A stretch of 64,000 nt of DNA from CAKZSB01 sp964573105 (GCA_964573105.1 CAZNIS010000008.1:62001-126000), one strand, 5' to 3'; positions 16,767-25,606 are shown, counted from the first letter of the stretch. Notes: generated by a model not told the origin, from the sequence alone. A program made the numbers and translations.

Positions 16767-17975
16767 TCAGCCCGTGATACCGCGCTGTTTGAGATCAGCT
16801 ATAGCTGATTCATCGATACCAAGCTCACCGAGTACTGTGCTGGTGTCTGCCCCAAGCGCTGGTGGTGGGCTGGCAGGATGGGCGCTTTGGCCATCAACCT
16901 TGAAACCGAGTGTTGGCATGTGGGCTGCACGATCACTGCCCGGTACCTTCATGGTGTGCATTAGTGCGCGCGCTGCCAGTTGAGGATCGGTTAGAACTTC
17001 ATTGATGGTGCGCACGCGGGCGGCGGGTACCGCATGGCTTGAGAATATCTCTTCCCACTCGCCCGCTGTTTTGTTCAATAGCGTGCTACTGATAATATCG
17101 CGAAGCTCACCCTGATGGTTGGCACGGGATGCCTGGTCGGCCCATTTAACATCGGTGAGTATATCCTCGCGATCTATAGCCTTGCACATATCGTGGAACT
17201 GTCGCTCGTTGTTCGCGGCAATCGATAACTTGCCGTCGGCCGTATCAAAAGTGCCTGACGATGGCGAGCGACTGAACGCCTCATTGCCGCTGGCCTGGTG
17301 TTGCATGCCCAGTGACAGTGCCTGCGTCAGCATGGAAGACATCAGCAGCATCGAGGAGTCGAGCATCGCCACATCTATATGCATGGCTTTGCCGCTAAGC
17401 TTTTGCTGGTGCAGTGCGGCTGTGATGGCAAATGCGCCATTCAGCCCAGTGGCGTAATCGATGTAGGGCGCGCCCACTTTGTTGGGGGCGGTATCGGGTG
17501 TGCCGGTTACGGTCATGATGCCGCACATGGCTTGCACGACGTGATCGTAGGCTGGTCGATTGCGCAGCGGGCCGTCCTGTCCGTAGGCAGATATCGAGCA
17601 ATACAGAATGGTATCGTTGATGGCTTTTACGTCGTCAAATGAAAGGCCCAGCCGGTCGGCGGTACCGGGGCGGTAGTTCTCGACGAATACATCCGCCGTG
17701 GCGATCAGTTTTTTCAAAATCGCAAGGCCTTCTGGCGCCTTGAGATCGAGCGCGACTGATTGCTTGTTGGCGTTTTGGGTTAAAAAAGCGGTGCCCATGT
17801 TTTGCCCTTCGTGCCCGGGCAGTGCAAACCCGGCGCGCGCCCAGTCACCCCCACCGGGTGGCTCGATCTTGATGATCTCGGCACCCATCAGCGCCAGTTG
17901 ATAGGTGGCATAGGGGCCGGCGAGGACCTGGGTCAGGTCTATGACACGCAGGCCTTCCAGTGGTTTGAAAGACAT
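16767..17975 (-). CDS. CaiB/BaiF-type (family III) CoA-transferase
   Basis: A 402-residue protein of normal family length. It opens with VIDLTQVLAGPYATYQLALMGAEIIKIEPPGGGDWAR, split here only by the usual Rossmann-like turn, and contains GAPYIDYATG, in which the Asp aligns with the catalytic Asp169 of formyl-CoA transferase. Family III enzymes move CoA between carboxylic acids such as carnitine, oxalate, formate, bile acids or itaconate. The gene converges with the sulfatase and has no catabolic partner beside it, so the acid is unknown. Confidence 0.92.
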   Translation of the reverse strand: MSFKPLEGLRVIDLTQVLAGPYATYQLALMGAEIIKIEPPGGGDWARAGFALPGHEGQNMGTAFLTQNANKQSVALDLKAPEGLAILKKLIATADVFVENYRPGTADRLGLSFDDVKAINDTILYCSISAYGQDGPLRNRPAYDHVVQAMCGIMTVTGTPDTAPNKVGAPYIDYATGLNGAFAITAALHQQKLSGKAMHIDVAMLDSSMLLMSSMLTQALSLGMQHQASGNEAFSRSPSSGTFDTADGKLSIAANNERQFHDMCKAIDREDILTDVKWADQASRANHQGELRDIISSTLLNKTAGEWEEIFSSHAVPAARVRTINEVLTDPQLAARALMHTMKVPGSDRAAHMPTLGFKVDGQSAHPASPPPALGADTSTVLGELGIDESAIADLKQRGITG

Positions 17976-18736
17976 GGCGGGGCTACTTTGTCCGATCGGC
18001 GGATTCGTCGTCAGCAGGTTTGCCCCTTGGGGTGGCAGGCGGGTTGACGTAGATGATAGATGTGGTGGTCATGAGCGAGATTGAGCCCTCTGCTTTGATG
18101 CGTGCGACGGACGTGGCAGCCAGATCACCAGTGTCTCGCAGCCGATGCAACGATTGACAGGTTTTTTCGGCCAGTGTTTGCGCGAGTACCGCAGATGAGC
18201 ATTCGGTCAGCCGTGATAGTGAGGCATCTTTTGATGCAATTGGCGTGCGTTTCACCCGTTTCATCCTCACTGGACGCTCGGCCACGAGACGCTAGCAAAT
18301 CTGTCGCTACACGACAACACAGTGCCCCTTGTTGGCCTCTGGTTGCCCCCTCGTTCTCTACTTGGCTGCCTGTGGCAAGGTCGCAGGTGAGCGAAACCCG
18401 CTTCACCCGTGCTGGTTGGACTCGCCTGGTATCAGTTGCTGGATTGCCATGTAGTAGCGATCAGGGTGTGCCCTGTGGGCATGGGGCCGATATAATAGTT
18501 GTGGAATCCCTCAGGCCCCTGGCCGAGCGCTGACAGCGTTCGCGCCATTGCGCGCGTGCGTGATATCGATCGGACCAGTACTTCATTCAATAAGGCTGGT
18601 CCGGGCGCTTTCGCGCACGATGGCATTGACCGTGAGGAGATTGGTCGCCAGACGCTGCACAAACAAAATGCGCGTTTAATCCGCTGTGGTTCGCCGGCTA
18701 CCGATTCGCCTAAAAAATACAATTCGGACTATACCC
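17976..18736. other. Long region without a recognised gene
   Basis: About 760 bases between the CoA-transferase start and the kinase-like gene. Frames of 93-143 codons exist on both strands, but their translations are rich in Arg, Cys, Ser and Trp with no hydrophobic core pattern, and they look like chance. A 29-codon frame ending at 17983 (MTTTSIIYVNPPATPRG) sits just before the CoA-transferase and could be a leader peptide, without support from a ribosome-binding site. I see no tRNA, RNase P or tmRNA signature. The region may be decayed sequence. Confidence 0.35.
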
Positions 18737-19669
18737 ATGACTCGCACCTCCTATTTGCCCCCCTCACTGGTCAGAGTTGAGAAAATCGCGTTGCGTGGCC
18801 CCGGCGTGGTCATTCTCACTGGACCGTCAAGTTGCGGTAAGGGAGAGGTGGCCAGTGCGCTGTGCGACATGCTCTCGATCGATCCAGAGCGGCACCTGTC
18901 GATGGGTGGAATATTGCGCAGCACAGTTGAGCTCGCCCGCGATGATGCCGACTACGCATCCATGCTGGCTGAGCGCTACTCCCTGTCTAACTCGGTCAGC
19001 ATGTTTGACTGTATCGACACAACGGACGAGCTGTCTGACAAAGTGCGCCGTTACCTGCCGGAACTGGAACGCCATTTTGGTCGCACCTCGGAACCGGACA
19101 AAGGCGATGCCAGTCAACTCGAGTGGCTGGAATTTTGTACCGTGCGCGGCCTGTTGATTCCCAATCGCTGGACTCAGGATCTGATCTCTGCAGCGATTGA
19201 TCATATATTACAGATCGACTCTGACACCGGCGTCGACGGATACAACACCCCTTTTATTCTTGATGGCTATCCCAGAACTGTCGCAGCAGCGGCACATCTG
19301 CTCGACTATCTCAACAGTGTCAATGTACCGGTATTGAAGGTCTTGCATCTATCAATCAGCAAGGCTGAAATGAGTGCGCGCGCCGGCAAGCGTGGCCGAG
19401 CGGACGATCATGCTGAGGCGCTGCGCAGTCGATTTGAATTCTACGTCGAGAACGTGCAGCCTTCTGTCGACTACATGAAAACCAATCTGGGCGGTGCGGC
19501 GATCTCGCTGATCGATGCGCACCAGCCTGAGTTTGTCGAAGAAAACGGAGAGCGGAAGTTTCTGCTACAGGATTCGATCGACAACGTGGTCTCGACGTCA
19601 CTGCGCGCGCTCGGCGTGCCACGTGTGGTGGTGCGTGATCTGATAGAGGCACGGCGCGAGGGCCGATAA
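18737..19669 (+). CDS. Adenylate-kinase-like P-loop nucleotide kinase
   Basis: A 310-residue protein. The P-loop GPSSCGKGE (residues 29-37) replaces the GAPGAGKGT of adenylate kinase. SMGGILR follows at the nucleotide-monophosphate site (TGDMLR in adenylate kinase), then FILDGYPRT, and near the end RGRADDHAEALRSRF matches the R-x-DD-N-x-E-x-x-x-x-R region after the lid. The ~60 residues before FILDGYPRT form an insertion (acidic, Trp- and Leu-containing), and a ~35-residue C-terminal extension follows. Bacterial adenylate kinases are ~215 residues, so this is a divergent paralogue and probably not the housekeeping enzyme. The start ATG is chosen to exclude an Arg-rich tail; no strong ribosome-binding site is present. 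Its neighbours give no clue to the substrate. Confidence 0.8.
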   Translation: MTRTSYLPPSLVRVEKIALRGPGVVILTGPSSCGKGEVASALCDMLSIDPERHLSMGGILRSTVELARDDADYASMLAERYSLSNSVSMFDCIDTTDELSDKVRRYLPELERHFGRTSEPDKGDASQLEWLEFCTVRGLLIPNRWTQDLISAAIDHILQIDSDTGVDGYNTPFILDGYPRTVAAAAHLLDYLNSVNVPVLKVLHLSISKAEMSARAGKRGRADDHAEALRSRFEFYVENVQPSVDYMKTNLGGAAISLIDAHQPEFVEENGERKFLLQDSIDNVVSTSLRALGVPRVVVRDLIEARREGR

Positions 19670-20007
19670 CAGCCTTTCACAGCCGTATAAAAAATCCGTA
19701 TAAATACTGATCGCTACGCAAGGCAGCACGCACCTCCACCTCGCCTGCAGCCGGCTAACAGCGGGCAGTCGATAAACTCCGGACCTGCTTGAAAGATTGC
19801 ATGCAACAAGCCTTTCGCTTTTGACTTGTGGTTTTATCTCTCCTCTATCACTGAAACTGGGTATTGACCGGAAACTGCGCCCGGATTCAGACTTCCCGCC
19901 CGAAGCTGTCGTTAGCATGAGGAAAACCGTGCTGCAGCTTTGTGGTTGTCGCTAACACACTGACGCGTTGGCGACAGGGAGATTCGTAAAATCAGAGGAG
20001 TTGTATA
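19670..20007. other. Intergenic region before the DGDGWGW-repeat gene
   Basis: 338 bases with no credible coding frame. It contains a 10-bp stem-loop near its 3' end (listed separately) and an AGAGGAG ribosome-binding site just before the GTG at 20008. No known riboswitch core was recognised. Confidence 0.4.
19947..19976 (+). promoter_or_regulatory. Stem-loop in the leader of the DGDGWGW-repeat gene
   Basis: The arms TGTCGCTAAC and GTTGGCGACA pair over ten bases (one T-G wobble) around a ten-base loop. The element ends about 30 bases before the start codon and 20 before the ribosome-binding site. There is no T-run, so it is not a terminator. It could affect messenger stability or translation, but this is inference. 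Confidence 0.35.
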
Positions 20008-21336
20008 GTGTCTCTAGAAATGAAGAAAGCGATTTTTTACGGCAGTTGCGTCATGGGTTTTCTATGGCTATCACCTGCGTCTATGGCCCAGGACGTTACT
20101 GGTGGCGGCAGCGCCGAACCCGTATGCGTTGACGAAGATGGCGATGGCTGGGGGTGGGATGGCGCCGCATCATGTCGCATACCTGGATTTGTCCCTGCCG
20201 CTGGTGCGTGTGTAGACAATGATGGCGATGGCTACGGCTGGAATGGTGTGGCTTCTTGCATCGTGACAGAGCCATCGGCCTGTGTGGACGAAGATGGCGA
20301 CGGCTGGGGATGGGATGGCAGCGCATCCTGCAGAATCGCGGACCATGTGCCAATGACGGGTGCCTGCATCGACACAGATGGCGACGGCTGGGGCTGGAAT
20401 GGTGTTGCGAGTTGTCGGCCAGGCGATACCCAACCTGAGGCACCGGGTGGATTTGACGCGATGCTGGAAGGCGTTCGAAGCTATGGATGTGTACCGGGTG
20501 ACGCGGGGTTTTTTACCACCGAGTTTGTAGAAGTGTTTGCCAACGGCCTCACCACCTATGACACCTGGCTCTACGAAGAACCCGACTGTGTCAGTCGACC
20601 ATTGAGCGTTAATCGCACGCTGCCATTGAATAGCTACACGGTGCAGGAGCCTCTGACCGCCAATGATGGAACGCCGGTCTATGGTCTGATGTTCGAGGTG
20701 CTACAGCACTCGATTGAAGAGGGCGACGGTAACTTTCCCATCGGCACCCGCCTGTATGATATCGCCGCGATAGATCAGGGCGGTGTCAGGTTAGGGCAGA
20801 GTTTTGCGACCACACCGGAAGATCGGCCTATGGATCTGCTCGATGCATCAAGTGCCATGCCGGTTGGCCAGCGTGCCGATGCCGCGAGCGCCGAGGGATT
20901 GATGCATATCTGGCACGCCGCGTGTTTCAACGGCCAAGTACAGTGGCGCGAGTTTAACGAGCAGCACCTGATCGAGACCGTGCGGTATTTTGCCAATAAT
21001 GAATGCACCGACAATGGTTTTTACGCCACACGTATCAATACCTGGGAAGTCAGCTACGGGGCTCCGGTAACCACAGTTTTCGGGCAACCGGCACTGCGCG
21101 TCAGGAGTGAACTCGCAGACTCCAGACTGGATGACATTGTGATTGGCTCCGGTTTGCCTTCTCCGCCGGCGCTGAGTGAAATCGGATTGGTGTTTGAGGA
21201 TATCTGGGGTGTGGTCGACGGTGAGCTGGTCATTGGCACTTGTCTTGACAAGCGCTCTGACGACGCGTGCGGGTCAGCGCAGAATGTTCCGAATATGCTG
21301 AACTTCAACGTCGGCAATCGATACATTCGCCAGTAA
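20008..21336 (+). CDS. Secreted protein with four DGDGWGW repeats
   Basis: A 442-residue protein with a signal peptide (MKKAIFYGSCVMGFLWLSPASMAQ). The GTG start follows AGAGGAG; an ATG at 20020 is an alternative. Four 17-residue units with pattern C-[VI]-D-x-D-G-D-G-[WY]-G-W-[DN]-G-x-[AS]-S-C begin at 20125, 20209, 20281 and 20365. Each holds two Cys, probably a disulfide, around a DxDGDG calcium-type loop and a Trp-rich face. Similar short units are known from secreted polysaccharide-active enzymes of marine gammaproteobacteria, where they may bind carbohydrate. The remaining ~300 residues match no enzyme family I know but contain paired Cys and a CxDxRSDDAC motif near the end. A terminator follows directly. 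Confidence 0.8.
   Translation: MSLEMKKAIFYGSCVMGFLWLSPASMAQDVTGGGSAEPVCVDEDGDGWGWDGAASCRIPGFVPAAGACVDNDGDGYGWNGVASCIVTEPSACVDEDGDGWGWDGSASCRIADHVPMTGACIDTDGDGWGWNGVASCRPGDTQPEAPGGFDAMLEGVRSYGCVPGDAGFFTTEFVEVFANGLTTYDTWLYEEPDCVSRPLSVNRTLPLNSYTVQEPLTANDGTPVYGLMFEVLQHSIEEGDGNFPIGTRLYDIAAIDQGGVRLGQSFATTPEDRPMDLLDASSAMPVGQRADAASAEGLMHIWHAACFNGQVQWREFNEQHLIETVRYFANNECTDNGFYATRINTWEVSYGAPVTTVFGQPALRVRSELADSRLDDIVIGSGLPSPPALSEIGLVFEDIWGVVDGELVIGTCLDKRSDDACGSAQNVPNMLNFNVGNRYIRQ
20125..20415 (+). repeat. Four tandem DGDGWGW repeat units
   Basis: Units at 20125-20175, 20209-20259, 20281-20331 and 20365-20415. Units 1 and 3 (CVDEDGDGWGWDG) resemble each other most, as do 2 and 4 (DGDG, then GWNGVASC). 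Start-to-start spacing alternates 84, 72 and 84 bases. This indicates that a two-unit block of 156 bases was duplicated once. Confidence 0.85.
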
Positions 21337-21355
21337 GGCCAATTAATGTCTGACA

Positions 21356-21393
21356 ACAGGGCGGTGACATAGCGTTGCCGCTCCTGTTTTTTT
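21356..21393 (+). terminator. Rho-independent terminator after the DGDGWGW-repeat gene
   Basis: ACAGG-G-CGG pairs with CCG-CT-CCTGT across a short loop and runs into seven or more T residues (21387-21393). It lies 20 bases after the stop codon at 21336. Confidence 0.7.
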
Positions 21394-21509
21394 GTTGGCA
21401 CTATAGATAACGCAGCACATCAGATATTTACTTGAATCGCTGCTTGTCGTTGGCCACTTTTTTTTAAACAGCAATGGTGTCATTGTGCCGGGTACATGTA
21501 CCCGTACGA

Positions 21510-21776
21510 TCAGTTGCTGCGAAACAGTACGTTGGGTGAATTGGACAAACGTTCCGATGAGTAGCCCAGTGTACAGACTTGATCGATAATGTCCTGTTCG
21601 TGAGTTTCATGGATGATTGTCGGGTGAGACTTCTCGATTATCATTTGCACTTTGACAAGACTATCGAGAAGCGCATATTCAGGTTTCTCTGTTGCGAAAG
21701 AGTTGTTGCCAAACTGCCGGGCAATTCGCATGCGCTTCATTTCAGATTGCCAGCGTTCGGGCATCTTAGAAACTAC
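21510..21776 (-). CDS. Hypothetical protein, 3' part, cut by the scaffold gap
   Basis: A minus-strand frame that stays open into the N-gap (VVSKMPERWQSEMKR at the gap edge) and ends at 21510. The 88 visible residues are charged and helical in pattern, with even composition and few Arg or Cys runs, which favours real coding. I recognise no family. An internal ATG at 21764 exists, but the open upstream frame suggests that the N-terminus is hidden in the gap. Confidence 0.45.
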   Translation of the reverse strand, partial: VVSKMPERWQSEMKRMRIARQFGNNSFATEKPEYALLDSLVKVQMIIEKSHPTIIHETHEQDIIDQVCTLGYSSERLSNSPNVLFRSN

Positions 21777-21876
21777 NNNNNNNNNNNNNNNNNNNNNNNN
21801 NNNNNNNNNNNNNNNNNNNNNNNNNNNNNNNNNNNNNNNNNNNNNNNNNNNNNNNNNNNNNNNNNNNNNNNNNNNN
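21777..21876. other. Assembly gap (100 N)
   Basis: Exactly one hundred undetermined bases, the usual placeholder for a scaffold join of unknown length. Genes on both sides may be incomplete, and a repeat or mobile element may be missing. Confidence 0.99.
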
Positions 21877-21945
21877 CATCACAGTTTGCAATTAGTGGCT
21901 GTTTTTGAATACAAGCTTTCGTTTTGTAGATGCTCCGAGGTAGCG

Positions 21946-23028
21946 GTGGTTAAAACGGTTCTTTTACTCGTATTGGCAGTGTTGCTCAGTGGCTGTGTGT
22001 CAGAACCAGAGGTGCAGTCGGCAGGTAGCACCTGGCCAACCGGATACGAGAAGCTGATTACAGACTGTCCGGCAATCGATCAGTCTGTGCTGAATCGACC
22101 CCGCGCGGCCCAAATCGTAGTGAGTGCAAGTCAGGACTGGCAACAGATACTTGAGGCCGCGACTGAGAATACCGAAATTCTATTGCAGGATGGCGTCTAT
22201 CAATTGACGCAGCGCACTATCTATCTGCAACCCAACATCACGGTACGTGGGGCCAGCGGCAACCGTGAGGCGGTACAAATTGTCGGCTCAGGCTACCTAT
22301 CGCGGGGGCAGGGATTTATGCTCTCTGGTGAGAGGACGACAATCGCCGATCTGACGATCAGTAATATCAGGGATCACGCTGTCCTGATTTTGCCCGGAGC
22401 GGATGAGGCCTATCTCTATAACCTGGACCTGAGCGACATTGGCACACAGCACATCAAGGCGAGCTCCGGTGGTAACCGCAACGGGGTCGTCGCCTGCTCG
22501 TCCATTGGCTACAGTGATCAGGGCGCGGTCGGTGATTACAACGGTGCCGTTGACCTGCACGAAGCGCACAATTGGCATATTGCCAGAAACTTTATCTACA
22601 ACATACGTGGCGACGGCAGTGGCTGTGATGTCGATATACAGTGTGGACGCTACACTAGCGGCCCGGCGATTCTGGTATGGAACGGTTCAACCGATGTTTC
22701 GATTTACGACAATACCATCGTCGATAGTTTTCGGAATATCGCACTGGGGCTTGGCCGGGGGCATGTGGGTGGCTGGGTGGCAGACAACCTTATTCTGCAG
22801 AACAATTCCGGTGATGCAGGGATCGAACTTCAGACCGCGCGTGATGTACTGGTAGAGAGAAACACGGTGTTGCTCGGTGGTAACTACCGCGGCGCGATTG
22901 AATATCGGCAGTCAAGCAATATCCTCATCCGGCAGAATAGCGTGTCAGTGCGCCCGTGGGACAGAGGCAACAATCGATCTATATACCTTTTTGGTAACCG
23001 GGTTGTAGAAGCGACAAGCGTTGAGTAG
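21946..23028 (+). CDS. Parallel beta-helix lipoprotein
   Basis: A 360-residue protein. The GTG start at 21946 has GAGG five bases upstream and opens a lipoprotein signal (hydrophobic LLLVLAVLL, lipobox LSGC, lipidated Cys at residue 17). The rest is built of repeating short strands typical of right-handed beta-helix proteins: ITVRGASGNREAVQIVG, TTIADLTISNI, VSIYDNTIVDSF, DVLVERNTVLLGG and NILIRQNSVSV. Such folds are used by pectate lyases, alginate epimerases and other polysaccharide-processing enzymes or adhesins. Catalytic residues were not identified. Tethering to a membrane suggests action on an envelope or extracellular polymer. Confidence 0.85.
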   Translation: MVKTVLLLVLAVLLSGCVSEPEVQSAGSTWPTGYEKLITDCPAIDQSVLNRPRAAQIVVSASQDWQQILEAATENTEILLQDGVYQLTQRTIYLQPNITVRGASGNREAVQIVGSGYLSRGQGFMLSGERTTIADLTISNIRDHAVLILPGADEAYLYNLDLSDIGTQHIKASSGGNRNGVVACSSIGYSDQGAVGDYNGAVDLHEAHNWHIARNFIYNIRGDGSGCDVDIQCGRYTSGPAILVWNGSTDVSIYDNTIVDSFRNIALGLGRGHVGGWVADNLILQNNSGDAGIELQTARDVLVERNTVLLGGNYRGAIEYRQSSNILIRQNSVSVRPWDRGNNRSIYLFGNRVVEATSVE

Positions 23029-23081
23029 TTTGCTTTTTACGCGTTTGGCCTTCTTCACTGGTGCGAGGTTTCGGGCTACTG

Positions 23082-23627
23082 CTAATCGGCGTTCTTCAGG
23101 GTGCCCGACTCAACAACCGGGCTTTTCCTGTCTGCGCCGGTGCTGCAGTAGGATGTAATCGTCTCGTCCAGTCCAGCCAGTTTTTTCGCCAGCATGCTTT
23201 GTTCCTCGTCAGATAAAGCCTGATACGAACGATGGTCGGGCCAGCCGAATCCCCAGCGGTGGTCTGCGATTGAGATCGGGCCACCCCCCAGTCGCACACC
23301 GAGCCACATCAGTTGGGCGTTGGCTGGTGCTCCGCTGTCTTTGATGCACTGTTTGAATGTGTCGTCTGCCTCGCTGCGCTGTTGCTCTGTACCGCCCATC
23401 CAGTAATAGATGTCGTGCTGTACGCAACAATGACACCACAGATTTTGTTCGGTGATTGTGCCTTCGGCGTAGTAGCTGCACTTATCACTGCTAAAGGGTT
23501 CGATTGAGTGATTGCTGCTGTCTGGTGCATTGCTGCACGATGAAAGCGCGAGAGGTACCAGACCGATCAGCACGTGTAACGGCGTACGGCACCTTCGAGC
23601 GCTTGCGCCGATGTTGGGCGGCAGCAT
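23082..23627 (-). CDS. Lipoprotein with phospholipase A2-like CCxxHD motif
   Basis: A 181-residue lipoprotein. The ATG at 23627 gives a signal with basic RRCR, hydrophobic HVLIGLVPLAL and lipobox LSSC; a start at 23669 would run into the preceding gene. The mature part contains CHCCVQHDIYYWMGGT, which matches the C-C-x-x-H-D catalytic helix of secreted phospholipases A2, followed by RSEADDTFKQC, which holds the aspartate helix partner, and later a WGFGWPDHRSY segment. Many uncharacterised bacterial proteins share this layout. A role in phospholipid hydrolysis is plausible but unproven. It lies 22 bases after the GYD gene and likely belongs to the same operon. Confidence 0.75.
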   Translation of the reverse strand: MLPPNIGASARRCRTPLHVLIGLVPLALSSCSNAPDSSNHSIEPFSSDKCSYYAEGTITEQNLWCHCCVQHDIYYWMGGTEQQRSEADDTFKQCIKDSGAPANAQLMWLGVRLGGGPISIADHRWGFGWPDHRSYQALSDEEQSMLAKKLAGLDETITSYCSTGADRKSPVVESGTLKNAD

Positions 23628-23649
23628 TTTGCAACAATCATTAACCACT

Positions 23650-24003
23650 TTAGCCTCGGGGTTTGCCATCGGCTCCGGTGTACAGAGTATCCGTATCGTT
23701 TGCCAATCGCAGTGACTCGACAAAATCGGGCATATCCATCAAGGGTATGGTTTTGCAATACTTGGCCAGGCCCAGTGAGTCGGTCAGGTGCAGGTTGGCT
23801 GCCAGCGCCCGATCGTTTGGCATCTCGTAGATATAGATCATGTCGTATTCACCGTAGGAGCCGTACTGTGCGATCGGCTTGCCACCGAAGTCGGCGATTG
23901 CCTTGCGATGAATTTCAGCCCGGTCCCGGTATTCGGCATTGGTGAGCATGCCGGCCTTTTGGTCATTGTGGTACTTCACCATGTATAAAACCAGTATGCC
24001 CAT
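23650..24003 (-). CDS. GYD domain protein
   Basis: A 117-residue protein. The start at 24003 is supported by GAGG about seven bases upstream, and by the family N-terminus being near the motif MGILVLYMVKY. The signature AEIHRKAIADFGGKPIAQYGSYGEYDMIYIYEMPND contains the G-x-Y-D core that names the family. GYD proteins have a ferredoxin-like fold and often accompany catabolic operons, with no established reaction. It follows HyuB by 25 bases on the same strand. Confidence 0.88.
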   Translation of the reverse strand: MGILVLYMVKYHNDQKAGMLTNAEYRDRAEIHRKAIADFGGKPIAQYGSYGEYDMIYIYEMPNDRALAANLHLTDSLGLAKYCKTIPLMDMPDFVESLRLANDTDTLYTGADGKPRG

Positions 24004-24028
24004 CAACGTGTCCTCGGTTCTGACTTGG

Positions 24029-25606
24029 TTATGAACTGGCCGGACCGTAGCCGCCGCCGCCACCGGTTCGGAAGATCAGACGATCGCCGGATAATAGCTT
24101 TACGCCTGTTTTTGAACCCAGTTGGATTGTCTCGTCACCGCGTTCGATCAGTGATTCTGCAGGCGCGCCGTCAGCACCTCCAAACAAGCCGCGTGCGCCG
24201 CTTTTGAAACGATCGCAGTAGGTGGCAAATTGTACGTCATCGTCGAGTATTCGATAACTGCGCTCCAGTCCCATACCGCCTTTGGTTTTGCCCGCGCCTG
24301 CGGTGCCGTCGCGCAGGCGGTAGGTTTCCACACGTAAAAACGGATAGTCCATTTCGATAGCCTCCAGCGGTATGTTGGCGCAGTTTGACAACGGGCAATC
24401 GACGCCATCGCTGCCGTCGTTATTCACTCCGGCACCATAGCCCCCACCCAGTATTTCAAGGTAGATGTTGTAGCCGTCGACATCCAGGTGGCTCAGACAA
24501 ATCGATGTGGTGGTATCAAACCCTTCGGCGATGACTCTGTCAGGTGCGACCGCTGCCAGTGCCTTCATGACTGCGTTGAACAATCGGTTCGATGGCAACA
24601 GGCGCGCCCGCACTGGCGCTGGCGGGCGAGGATTGAGAATCGATCCCCAGGGTGCTTGCACCGTTATCACCCGCGATACGCCATCGTTGAAAGGAATGTC
24701 GGGGTCGGTCAATACGGATTTGAGACAGGCGATGGTAGAGGAGTAGGTGGAGGCAAACGGGTTGTTGATGTTGCTGCCCACCTGATCACTTGTGCCGTCA
24801 AAGCTCACGGCAATGCTCTCATTGCTGATGTTGACCTGGGTTTTGATCGGCAACGGATCGCTGCCCAGGCCATCGTCATCGATGAAGGCCTCACCCTGGT
24901 AGATGCCATCCGGAAGATCGCGAATGGCAGCACGGATTCGTCGCTCGGAGTAGTTGAGCATTTCATCCATCGCATCCCCAAGATCAGTGGCGCCGTACTT
25001 TTGTGCCAATGCCGTCATGCGCTTGGCGCCAATAGCATTGGCGGCGAACTGGGCGTTGATATCGCCTATGGTTGCATCCGGCATTCGCACATTGGCGGCG
25101 ATCAGTCGTTCAAGCGGGCCACCTTTCCAGTCGCGATCAATATTGTATTTGCTGGGTGGAAAGATGATGCCTTCCTGGTGTACATCGGCGGCGTCTGGAT
25201 TCAGGCCCGGTGCGCCACCGCCCAGATCGATATGGTGCACCACGGATGCGCTGAACCCGATAAGTACCTGTTCGAAGAATATGGGCGTGAACAGGAAGAT
25301 GTCGGGGATATGCTGTCCACCACTGTAGGGATCGTTGTTGATGAAAAAATCGCCCTCGGTGATGTCTTCGATCGGATACTGTGCCAGGCACGGCGCAAAG
25401 GTGTGGGCAACCGAGCCGAGTTGAATGGCGATGAGTTCAGACTGGGCCACGACCTCGCCACGTGCGTTCATGATCGCCGCTGAGCAATCCTGTGCTTCAC
25501 GGACAATCGGTGAATGTGCCGAGCGCACGAGTTTGGTGCCCATTTCGTGTGTGGCTGCCACCAGTGCACGGTTGATGATGGCGTGATCGACGGCAGAGAG
25601 TGTCAT
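24029..25606 (-). CDS. hyuB: Hydantoinase B/oxoprolinase subunit
   Basis: A 525-residue HyuB-family subunit. It starts LSAVDHAIINRALVAATHEMG, contains NNDPYSGGQHIPDI (the N-D-P-Y-x-G-G-x-H motif) and CPLSNCANIPLEAIEM, and ends TGGGGGYGPASS with the normal Gly-rich loop. It overlaps the hyuA gene by four bases, so the two subunits are made together. The complex couples ATP hydrolysis to opening of cyclic imides (hydantoins, 5-oxoproline) or, in acetone/acetophenone carboxylases, to carboxylation. Sequence alone does not separate these options. Confidence 0.93.
   Translation of the reverse strand: MTLSAVDHAIINRALVAATHEMGTKLVRSAHSPIVREAQDCSAAIMNARGEVVAQSELIAIQLGSVAHTFAPCLAQYPIEDITEGDFFINNDPYSGGQHIPDIFLFTPIFFEQVLIGFSASVVHHIDLGGGAPGLNPDAADVHQEGIIFPPSKYNIDRDWKGGPLERLIAANVRMPDATIGDINAQFAANAIGAKRMTALAQKYGATDLGDAMDEMLNYSERRIRAAIRDLPDGIYQGEAFIDDDGLGSDPLPIKTQVNISNESIAVSFDGTSDQVGSNINNPFASTYSSTIACLKSVLTDPDIPFNDGVSRVITVQAPWGSILNPRPPAPVRARLLPSNRLFNAVMKALAAVAPDRVIAEGFDTTTSICLSHLDVDGYNIYLEILGGGYGAGVNNDGSDGVDCPLSNCANIPLEAIEMDYPFLRVETYRLRDGTAGAGKTKGGMGLERSYRILDDDVQFATYCDRFKSGARGLFGGADGAPAESLIERGDETIQLGSKTGVKLLSGDRLIFRTGGGGGYGPASS

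Noticed and set aside
18079..18480. Considered as RNase P RNA or tmRNA
   Set aside because: The conserved 5' and 3' sequence blocks of these RNAs are absent on both strands.
18102..18533. 143-codon frame in the gene-poor region
   Set aside because: Arg/Ser/Cys-rich, no ribosome-binding site and no recognisable fold; treated as chance or decayed sequence.
21652..21945. Open frame running through the N-gap into the beta-helix gene
   Set aside because: It is open only because N codons are not stops. The lipoprotein signal starting at 21946 marks the real N-terminus.
24488..25483. 331-codon plus-strand open frame
   Set aside because: Antisense to hyuB and without family motifs or start signals; a codon-bias shadow.
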